In this document: positions 54,726-64,000 of the stretch, in pieces | Layout: every line of letters starts with the position of its first letter | Position numbering within the stretch: the stretch's first letter is position 1 | Assembly (NCBI RefSeq): GCF_022458985.1 | Contig: NC_061779.1 | Location: forward strand, 16,475,001-16,539,000 | DNA length: 64,000 nucleotides | From: Mugil cephalus | Taxonomy: Eukaryota > Chordata > Actinopteri > Mugiliformes > Mugilidae | Direction of reading: 5' to 3' | Notes under the pieces: generated by a model | What the model was told of the DNA's origin: nothing | The model's input: the letters and a program-made list of their open reading frames with translations, nothing else | Database searches by the model: none | Position numbers and translations under genes: made by a program

Positions 54726-57422
54726 CACAGCTGCACTAGGTTACATAGCCCCACATTTTTAATATCACTTTGTGTAAAACAAGCAGATTAAAGTGGATGG
54801 AAGTTTGAAAACTAGAGAAGGTCTAGTGGATCAAGTCCAAAGTTCGCTGTTAAGTCAGTTTCCTTCGTTCCTCGGATGCACTACAATATTTTCATAGCGT
54901 CACTGGAGATTGTTGTGAACACATCTGACCCCCGAGCGTCCCGTAGAAGTGAAGCAACAGATGTTGCAGTTTCATCTTCATCCCGTTTCATCATGTGACA
55001 TTTATTTGTAGCAACTCAGCTCCTCTCTCCCGTGTGTGTCCACGGGGGGGCAGTGTGATATGAGCTCACTCAGCACAAGCTTTGTAGCCCCGCCCTCGCC
55101 CCCCTGCCCCCCGCCCCCTTGCAGTTGACTGCACTAAAACTCATCTGACTTGTATTTCTTGCACTGTGGCAGCAGACACACCCAGTGCACATGTTTCTTT
55201 CTCATTAGAACTCACAGCACCTGTGCATCTGAAACATTTTTTGGAGAAGTGATCACTAGGAAAGCATTTTGAGAACAAAGTATATTTTTATTTCGTTATA
55301 CTGCGTGTTTTCTTTTAGATTAGTCTGGTCTGTTGTTCGCGGTTAGAGTTTTGCCCCTTGGTTCGTGTTGAGACAAATCTCAAATCTTAAACCTCCAGTA
55401 CATAATTACATTTAGACAACAGTGTCTTAAGCTCAGCGCGGTGGGTTAAATCTGTGGAAACAGCCTTTCCTGTTTAAATAAGACAATGCTCCTGCCCACA
55501 ATGCGATGAACTGGAGGCCTTTATCAACCAGCATCGGTGCTCGATCTCGCTAATGCTCTTGTCGATGAATGGGAGGAAATTCCTGCAGCCAGCTTCCTAA
55601 ATCTTATAGAAAGCCTGAAACCAGGAGAGACGAAGCCGTCGGAACTGCATGTTAATTCCCAAGACAGCAGCCACATGTGGCTGCAATCAACAGTCATTTA
55701 TTGCACATGAGACAGAGCACTGAAATCTGGCAAACAAATAACTCCCATTCAGTCAGCTTCAGACTCAGATCAGCGTCTCCTATCCAGTCCTCCTCTTCCA
55801 CTGGATGCACTGTGTACCTGACATCACTGATACAAATGGACGACAGTGGTGCAGCGGCCTCTCATTTGTTGGTATGCGCATGTATGTTTCGCAAACAAAC
55901 TATGATATGTTTACGCAGACATTATGTAACATATATAACCAGAGCTATTTGTCTGTACTGCAAACAACTAGTATTCCACAAATGTGCAAGCCCACATCAT
56001 TCGGCAGAAAGGCCAGTGGAGCCAAAGTCAATAAAAACGCACCGATCATCTGACTGAAGGCAGCAGGGGTGGAGGGTGCTAATTCTGCAGAAAATCTGTC
56101 CAATGTCTGAGGCAGCGTAAAATCAAAAGTGTTCGGACAGTTACTCATCCGTTCGTTCTTCAGCCACTGTGCCTTTAAACAGTGTGACGTTAATTCAAGT
56201 TGGTCCCTTTAGAACAGGATGCCCAAATTGCAGGAATGCAAAAATAAGAGGACTGTCTCACATGGAGTCAGTCAAAATCATCACGTTTTCCTTTTTCTTT
56301 TTTTTAAAAAAAATAAAAACCTTCCCTCTGCTCGGTCTCTCCGTCTGCTCCCTCATGGCTCTGCTTGCTCTCTATTCTTTCTATCAGCAGTGAAATCATC
56401 AACAAATACCGTTGTGTGCTTTTCATAGTCAGCCACACATGAAGATGTTAGATGGGGGTGTTTGGTCTTGAACATTTCCAAGCCAGAGACTGGTTTCTCA
56501 GGTTTCTGTGAACTTTTTTAAGGCTGACCAGCATTTTCAATCCTCTGAGGTTCAGACCCAAACGTCTTCTCTTGACTGATGACAATAAAACGCATTTGTC
56601 TAAATCCTGGATCCCAGAGAAGTTAGAGTGGGGCTTCTTCACCATGGAAATGATTTAATCCACAAAAATGATCTTCTTCTTTGTCCGTCATATAACCTGC
56701 TGTGAGGTTCTTCACCCGTATGGTTACTTCTTTACTTCTCTCATAAGAGTGAGGAGAACGTCGCTGTCTGATGAAAAACACGATTTTCATACCTGCTTTT
56801 GATACATGCTTTTTGACTGACACTTCTGACATCCAATGGAGATACATTTTAAATAGATTGCGTCTTAAAGCGTCGTTCCACTGGTCATATAGATACCAAT
56901 CTCAGTTGCAAGGGTAGAATGTGGAAAAGTTGTATACTGTAGAAAGCCGAAAACTTCAAAAGTGGAGATACGTGTTTTTTATACGATAGTTAACCTTTGT
57001 GTGAACTTACATTTAAAGCAACGCACATCAGCCCCCAAAAACAGAGCTTAAGTGTTCACTTACTTTTTGAAAACTTGTAATATGGACAATGTTACAATGC
57101 TAAAAGAAGCTACAGTAGTTCTTTGAAAAAAGAAAACGAAAGCTCAAACTTTAACATGGTATTTCATTTCAAACTGAAATAAGAACCTGGAAAGTGAAAT
57201 GGTCCAGATAGAAACGTACAGTACGCCACTAGTTCGGTTTGCAAATGTCATCCCAGACCTGCGGCTGAGGACTGCAGTTCACCTGTAAAACGTCAGAACC
57301 TCTCACCTTTGCTTAATTTGAATGAATATCACAGGAATATCGGGGAGACAGACGGTTACTACTGACGCATGAAACAACACCCAGATCATGGGTGTCACTC
57401 TTTTACAGTCACTTTCTCTGAA

Positions 57423-57458
57423 ACACACACACACGCACACACACACACACACACACAG
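57423..57458. repeat. (CA)n microsatellite
   Basis: ACACAC repeats interrupted by one G, about 36 bases long, in the cd81-pkp3 intergenic region. Confidence 0.9.
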
Positions 57459-57809
57459 GTACACAGAGACACTGCCCTGGGTGAGTAACATTTGGGCTGA
57501 TTTGTGTCACTGTTAGTTTGGTTTGTGGTGGGAACTCAGCAGCAGCTGTCTGCCCTGGTGCTACTGTGCTGACTGAGTGAGTCACCAATGAACTGTTAAA
57601 ACACAAGCTACATCGTCCATCGCGAGTCACACACACACTAAATAGACAACAATGAAAAAGAAAAGTATAATGTGGAGGACTCACGCGGCCTCCCCGTCCA
57701 TCCCAGTATTACGGTGTGCCCTCCTCTTCCCCAACACACCCCTGTGATGTAGTTCTCCTCCTTGACTCATCTCTTTCTTTTGTCTTTGTGCTGCATTTAC
57801 CTATGAAAG

Positions 57810-57935
57810 GGAATAGTCATTTTCAGGGCGGTTACTTGGATCTGATACTTTCGAACGGCCATAAGATCAGTTCAGGACAGGTGAACGCTCACACAGAGGA
57901 GAACATCCACAGTCGACTCAGCTTCAGCAGCGATG
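57810..57935 (+). other. orphan candidate exon of unknown gene
   Basis: A frame bounded by an acceptor (pyrimidine-rich CTCATCTCTTTCTTTTGTC, then ATGAAAG) and a strong donor (GATG|GTAAGT). It reads NSHFQGGYLDLILSNGHKIS, then SGQVNAHTEENIHSRLSFSS. A second acceptor, TTTTCAG at 57826, would start it at GGYLDL. With the first acceptor both ends are in phase 1, as in many extracellular domain modules, and codon third positions look coding-like. I cannot name the family and find no partner exons nearby. It could be a leftover of a lost neighbour gene or chance. Confidence 0.25.
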
Positions 57936-60365
57936 GTAAGTCAAAAGGTATCAGACGATATTCATACTTAATTTTTTTAAGCTGTTTGGATGAAACTGAA
58001 TTTGACTGTGATTACTTTTTGCTACTTTTGCTCACTTATTTGCATTAAGCTCCTGTACGTGAGGCTGTTTATTGTTTAAACTGGCAAATACACTATGACA
58101 GTGAAGCGTGTAAAGATTTGGAAAGAGCACGAGGAAATACATGAAAGGTGATTTCTCAGCCCGTAGGTAGAGGAAGGTAGATCATGTTACTACAGATCTC
58201 TTATTGCGTCTGTTTCAGTGTAAACCCATTGACTTTGATCTGCTTTGGGGGAAATTAAATCCCCAGCCTTCCCCTCGGGAAAAGATCAGCCGAGTGACTA
58301 ACCTGTAGACAGGTTCTTCTTCAAAAAAAAATTGTCTCTGTTCAAAAGCATTTCACAATACGAGTGTTTAGTTATAAGTAATCTGGTTAGATAGAAATGT
58401 TTATTCTGTGATTTATTCTTTTTTTTCTATTGAGCATTCACCCAGACACGAGGGCACTGCACAGAGACATGCAAAATGCAACATGTCCTCTTCCTTTGTA
58501 TTGGATACAGTGACTCACAGTTGCTAAGCCCAAATAAAACACACTAGATAAAACCTAGGTGTGGTTCAGACTTAATAACAGAGTGCGACTGCGCCACACC
58601 TGCATTCATACCTAACGTCATTTGCACGAAATTATTATGCGATTCGGTGAGAACAGAGCTCCACATAGACCCCAGTGATCATCTGTGCGCCATCTTTTTG
58701 TACAGTAGCTACAAAAAGTAGCCACAAAGAATGGAGAAAGAGAAAGGGGAACAAATCAGTGCGCCTCAAAGCCATCCTAATGCGTGATCATAATCCATGA
58801 TAAGATATCTTATGCTTGATGGGGCCAAATTGGCAAATTGCCCTCAAACGTATTTACAAGACTCAGACCTCATAACACTAAGACAACACATACTTCCTCT
58901 CCTTGGTGATTTTAAGCAAAATCGTTGAGACGTTGACAGTCAAGTGAAAAAATGATGAACAAACAGAATCCTGGAAGTATTCAGATCCTTTCTTTAGCCA
59001 ATGTATAGCTCCGTGTAAAAGTTTATTGTTGTATCGTTTATCAGGTGAAAGTACCGGAAGTGTTATCAGCTTCATATGTTGCTCAACGTGCAGATTAGTG
59101 GAACTTTTACTCTTATTTTTTTTACTGGATTACCATGCATTACTGAGTCACATGCAGTGTGTGAGTGAAATCTCAGGGCACAAAAGGGCTGCCAGATAAT
59201 CCAACGAAATGAAAGTCCTCAAGTTAAGTGGCCAGAACACCTCTTCAGATGATCCGTTCAATGAAAATACAGGATTTACAAGGCAAAAAGCAGACGTTCC
59301 AAACATTATAGTAAAAAACAAGAATCACATGATCTTTTACAATACTGTTATATAAATGTACTCCGTCAACTTTCATCAGTTAAATGTTTACAAAGTTGGA
59401 AAGGTAAGAGTGTTCCGGGTGCTCATTTGGAGCACTGTTTATTATTATTATTACTCAATTACCATGCAGTACTTGCCATCGCTTGTGTTTGTGTGTGTAA
59501 AATCCCAATATTGAATACACTAAAGGCTTTCAAATAAAATAAAATAACTAAGTAAAATAGGCATACAATTTTTTTTGAATCCTTGAGCGCATTTACACTC
59601 TGCCACACCAGACCATCCTCAGATGGGTTTTGTGAGCAAAAAAAAACAGGCACTCAAAAGTTTAGAGTGAAAAAAATTACCTATATGATCGTTTACTTAA
59701 GTTAGTGTAGTTATAGTACAACAGACAAACGTAAGTGACATCAACAAAATGCATTATAACACATATAATGTATTTTTTATATATAGTATTTTGATTATTT
59801 AGATCACTGTGTTATGCTAGGTCGATTTTAAAGTCTTAATGTGTTAAAGTGACCAGTACCTACAGCAATATTTCCCTCTGAATACAGCGGCAGCAAAGAA
59901 GAAAGAAGTCTCAAATTATTAAAGGACACGGTAGCCAAAAGGTAACACCACAAAACACACCGACATTTCCGAAACAGTTTCCCACAGTTTGTTGCCGACA
60001 TATGTTCATGTTTTCCCCCGCGATGGAATATTGCCAAACCACACAAGCATCGTGAACTCTCGTTACGTTTTAGTTTTTTATTGTATCACTGAGATCTCTG
60101 CCACTGCGATTGCGTTTAGCAGAATGAGATGTGACTCAACCCAGAGTAATGTGACTCTTATCTAAATAGGACTAGCTCACCTGTGAGTCAGGTACTGCTC
60201 TCGGCTCTCGGAGGCTCCACCTCCTGCGGGCGCACAGCTCTGAAGCGCTCGGTGCGTCCTTCTCCCCCCCAGACAATTCGAGCTGCCACGACGCAGAGCG
60301 CAGACGGCCTTGTCCGCACCAGTTTGCAGCATAGACGGCCTGGTCGGGTCACTTAAATCGTCACA

Positions 60366-60588
60366 ATGAGCCTTGCGGCTTCAGACAACGTGTTTATGTC
60401 TGCTTTGCAGCCCAACAACTCGGTCACCACGTACGCGCTCCCGACGGAGATCCAGATCGGGAACGGGGGATCCACGTCGGACGAGGTGGCGAAGGCGCGG
60501 CGCGTCCAGCAGCAGGTCAAGATGAGGCTGGCGGAGAAGTCCACACTTCCGCGTCAGAATGGATCGGCCGCAAACTACGCCATGTCAG
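60366..60588 (+). CDS. pkp3: plakophilin-3, first coding exon (gene continues beyond window)
   Basis: Start of an armadillo-repeat desmosomal plaque protein that links desmosomal cadherins to desmoplakin and also acts in the nucleus and in RNA granules. The 74 complete codons begin MSLAASDNVFMSALQPNNSV and continue ALPTEIQI, VAKARRVQQQVKMRLAEKS and LPRQNGSAANYAMS. Human PKP3 has NFLLSALQP, LALPSDLQL, RAARVQEQVRARL and QPRHNGAA at the same places, while PKP1 matches less well. The exon ends in phase 1 at CATGTCAG|GTAAAC. The rest of the head domain and all armadillo repeats lie beyond 64000. The preceding 180 bases are GC/CpG-rich and probably hold the 5' UTR and promoter. Confidence 0.85.
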
Positions 60589-63500
60589 GTAAACGTCAAG
60601 TTTCTTCACTCCCTTACTCAGGGCGCTACACCAGTTACTTTGTAGAGAGAGTGAGACAACATCCTAAGTCTCCACGCAGGTACAGGGACAGGTATATATG
60701 CATAGTTGTTTGACTATAGAACTGGCTTTATAGCCCAGAGCTATAGGTTAGACTTGTGTCAACAACTTAAAAACAGCTGGAAAAAAGTATTTTCCTGAGC
60801 TTTGTGTTATTTGATTTAATACTGGGCGTCAAATAATGCACGTCCCACCTGACATTGTGTGATCTTCTTAATATTTACAAAACATTCAAATCCCTACAAG
60901 GTTTTGTTTGTCTTCTGGAAACACACCCGTCAGGTACACTCATGGATCATCAACATAGAGAACAAAGAGTGCCATTTTCCATGTTTAAATTGTGCGGATT
61001 CACTGTCAGTTATTCAATTAATCGATTAATCAAGTGTCAGTGAATAAGCAGTAACGACAGGAAAACCACATTGCTGGAGCTCACAGTGAAGTTATCAAGT
61101 GTTCACTTTCGTGTGACCGACAGTCTGAGACACTAAGATATTCCGTTAGTCAAGAACACCAGACAGTAGCCAATATAACAGTAGTTTTTAATTATTAAAA
61201 TCTCTCGGGTGATCAATCCAGTTTTAATGGATTAGAAATCTAAAGCTATAAACACATTTATAGTGAACAGACCAGTCGATTTATTAGTTATCTTTGTCAG
61301 ACTGAGGGATTACTGGGACTCTCTTTGTCTTTTTATTCATTTCTCTCAAACTTACTAGTGACTCAGATAAGTGGGGTGTTTTTGCTTTCAAAAACAAGTG
61401 TGAACTTGACGTTGTTTATGGGTGTGGGGCTGGAGGGAGGGAGCCATGCTTTTCCCTGCTCAGGTGTAGGAGACCTGTTTTTCAGCTTATTTGTGCCTTT
61501 CTAAATGTGTCCTGAGCTGAGCCTTGCTGTTTCTCATGTCATGTCCGTGCACATGAGAAATGGTTAATGTGTAACTGGCTCAAACAAGTGCTGCTTTCAT
61601 AAACTTCCCTGATAGCAGACCACGATGAAAGCCTCCCTCTGTGGGATTGGGTTTCAGGCATTACTCAGCATGAAGAGAGCACGGATGAGGAGACACCTGG
61701 GAGGTGACGGTGTTGTGAGAACCAGCTGTCTCGTTGTCTCCTCAAAGATGTCACGTTGTCAGAATTCGTCTGTCTGGGTCGCCTTGGCACTGAGACAGCG
61801 TTTAGGTGGGGCAATTACGTAAGCAGGGGTGAGACTCTTGACTACGGGAAATTGTTTCCTGGAGAGTCTGGAATTAGTTCAGTTTGATGATGCAATTAGG
61901 GAGCTGAATGAGGTTGGCATAGCTGCACAGAATCCCAGACTTGTTTTCCCTCTGAAATCTAGTGAACAAAACCTCTGCACCTGTTTGTTTCTTGATGCGC
62001 GAAGACATTCCTTCATGTCTCACTGTTCGCTGAGTGCAACCAAACCGCTGAAGAACAGGCCAAGCAGTTCAGCGTTAGCACTTTGTTTATGTGACCTCTG
62101 AATTCTGGGCTGCGTGGAGAGCTTTTTTACTCACTCTTCTAGTTTTAGCATTTCCCAGAGGCATTGGTGATACCTGCCCTGACAAGTGAACATACTGTTC
62201 ATGCTGTTTTCTATTGGCTAGAAGGTGCAGGGACATACTGCTAAATAGGTCACTGCAGGTGTTTAGCTCCATTATAATTGTCAAACACTCTTACCTGGTA
62301 TCTCTAACCATCATTTTTGGAGACTTTTGGAGAAAATATAGTCTTAAAATGAGAGTTTGTATTTGAAGATCAATCTTCCCAGGCTTGTATGAGAGATGTA
62401 TTTCTTATAACACAATGGTAAATGGGTAATGCCGCCATTCAGTGGTTTGTGGCTTCAGAGATATTTATTATGAATGCATAAATGTGTGCACATGAGGGAA
62501 ACGCCCAGGGGATTCGTCAAGAAATGTTTCCCACTCTGCATCTGAAAGCACTTTGACAGTGATTGAATGGTGTTCGTAGGTGGACAAGTCTCAGCAGAAA
62601 ACTAGTGAGAAACAGAAGGCTTTAGCCCTGGCTTTAAGATAAATCCCGTTTTTTTTTCTCCAAAGATTTTCCAGAGAAAAGAAAGAGTTCCCTCGCTGAG
62701 GGAGTTTTCAGGGCGTGAATCATGACTCGCCTCGGTAAAAGGCTGCCACCCTCAGGTGTGTTGGGCGTTGGTCAGGGGTAGGGCCTGAGGCGGTGTCACT
62801 CATTCCCTCCTGCACCAAGTGGTTTCGTGTCTGTGTGTTTTACAGTAATAAACAGTGGAGAGACTTTAGCGCTCTCCTCTGTTTAGACCTGTGCTTGCTC
62901 TGACTGAACACACATGTAGCTACAGGAAGTGCTACGAACGCCCACATGAATCCGTCTTTGTTTTGATTCAAAAATATTACTAATTTACCTGACACAAGAT
63001 TATGTGTCTGAGATGAGCATAATTAGCTTTAGCCTCATGTCAGAACATTAAGTGCGTTACAGGTTCAAACACTGGACCGTCATATGTTCCGCAGAAGACG
63101 AATGCCTTGTTTTTTCTTCTGGATGCACCTTAATGTTTTGCTTTTGGTAAGTCTTAAATGGACTTCCATGACTCTGAACAATAATAACCCTGTTCAGATG
63201 AATTTCCTTGACTTTTTATCTACATCAGTCACAGCAGGCCAATGTCCAAAAACCTACAGAACTAATGGCACGCCAATAAACCTCAGCTGTACTTTGTGTT
63301 TTAACACACTACTGCGTGGATAGATATCATTAACATTGTTTTATCGTCGACATATGCCGCTTTAAGTTGACAGAAGTATTTGGGTCAACAGACCGTTGCT
63401 CAAGCCTCTTACAATAGCGAACAACCTGGTACTCGCCTGCTATCACACTCACCTCTTGACTGACTGAGGTTGCCCTAATCTAGCACGAGACACAAAACAT

Positions 63501-64000
63501 GCACACAGTCTGCGCTGAGAGAAAGGTCTTTGTGCGTTGGATATAAGTTGCTCTCCGTGTGACGGGTAACCGGAGGCCTGGTCAGACTCTGCAGTGCAAC
63601 AGGACACCTGCTATTCAAACTGTAATGTCTCTCATGCAAATGATTATTGTAAATTAAAGAGGTGTGACATCTTCTTAAAGGCATCGTGCTCTGATTAATC
63701 TAATTCGACTTTTATTTTTCGATTTTATATCTCTCTATATATTTGTTTAAATTAAATTACTCCAGTGACAATTTGTAAACAGTTTAAATGTTGGACTTTA
63801 ATGAGGAAAATGTGTGCTATCAAATCATCACGGTTTCCGTCACTGTGTTGTTTCAGTAGGTGACTTGATGCTGTTTTATTTATGCATGCGGTAAGGCTCA
63901 GTGATCGGCAGACAGCATGCCCCGCGAACACATGAAAAAAGCCGTGGTTATTGTGTTCCAGGTGAAATCAAAAAGAGATCCTTGAAATTAGTTTAAAATG
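60589..64000 (+). other. pkp3 intron 1 (incomplete)
   Basis: At least 3.4 kb of intron. I searched for a phase-1 acceptor followed by PKP3-like head sequence and found none. The candidate at 63961 (TTCCAG|GTGAAATC) runs into a stop after 11 codons. No transposon or tandem array stands out. Confidence 0.6.

Larger units (their letters stand above)
53900..60180. other. region between cd81 and pkp3
   Basis: About 6.3 kb without a recognised gene. Contents: a (GGGGT)n tract (54198-54220), the Tc1-like element at 54414, a C-rich block (55085-55130), a CA microsatellite (57423-57458) and one candidate exon (57810-57935). In human CD81 is followed by TSSC4, but no TSSC4-like frame is visible here. 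Confidence 0.5.

Noticed and set aside
55677..56057. 126-codon frame between cd81 and pkp3
   Set aside because: Mixed composition, no splice context and no family match. Another frame over the same bases is also open, which suggests chance.
56448..56847. Adjacent minus-strand frames that might be a gene or transposase remnant
   Set aside because: They are rich in Lys/Arg and His but I could not match any motif or find terminal repeats around them.
63950..64000. Second coding exon of pkp3 after TTCCAG at 63960
   Set aside because: In the required phase it meets a stop after 11 codons, and the peptide does not resemble the plakophilin head.

Overview
This is a nuclear DNA window from a ray-finned fish, almost certainly a teleost and probably a spiny-rayed one. 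The evidence is short GT-AG introns, genes packed at about one per 9 kb, fish-type transposon remnants (Tc1-like deletion derivatives, an L1-like LINE end, a tRNA-derived SINE piece) and protein sequences that match fish versions of known vertebrate genes. I recognise seven protein-coding genes by reading spliced exons; apart from the partial end genes, every exon set joins in frame with consensus splice sites.

Layout: (1) 1-3047, minus strand: the 5' end of a gel-forming mucin gene of MUC2 type (signal peptide, VWD1, C8, TIL, start of VWD2), running off the left edge. (2) 7019-11636, plus: saal1, with a housekeeping-type promoter. (3) 11.9-19.1 kb: a gene-free stretch with one decayed Tc1-like element. 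(4) 19105-23447, plus: tph1 (tryptophan hydroxylase, serotonin synthesis). (5) 25033-31732, plus: sergef (RCC1-repeat protein). (6) 36766-43495, minus: kcnc1 (Kv3.1 potassium channel), convergent with sergef and with a long 3' region. (7) 45299-53246, plus: cd81 (tetraspanin), head-to-head with kcnc1. (8) 53.2-60.4 kb: no recognised gene, one orphan candidate exon and a second Tc1-like element. (9) 60366-64000, plus: first coding exon and start of a long intron of pkp3 (plakophilin-3), running off the right edge.

The genes do not form a pathway. What unites them is ancestry: all seven have human counterparts on 11p15, but in human they sit in two separate blocks (MUC2, CD81 and PKP3 near the tip; SAAL1, TPH1, SERGEF and KCNC1 further in), while here they are fused into one 64 kb cluster. 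MYOD1, the usual neighbour of KCNC1 in tetrapods, is not between kcnc1 and cd81. I found no undescribed molecular system. The best leads are a possible phosphodegron encoded through a 4-base first coding exon in saal1, a perfect ETS palindrome in its promoter, a TPH2-like regulatory N-terminus on Tph1, a LINE tail lying against the cd81 exon 2 splice acceptor, two alternative C-termini for kcnc1, and the orphan exon near 57.8 kb.
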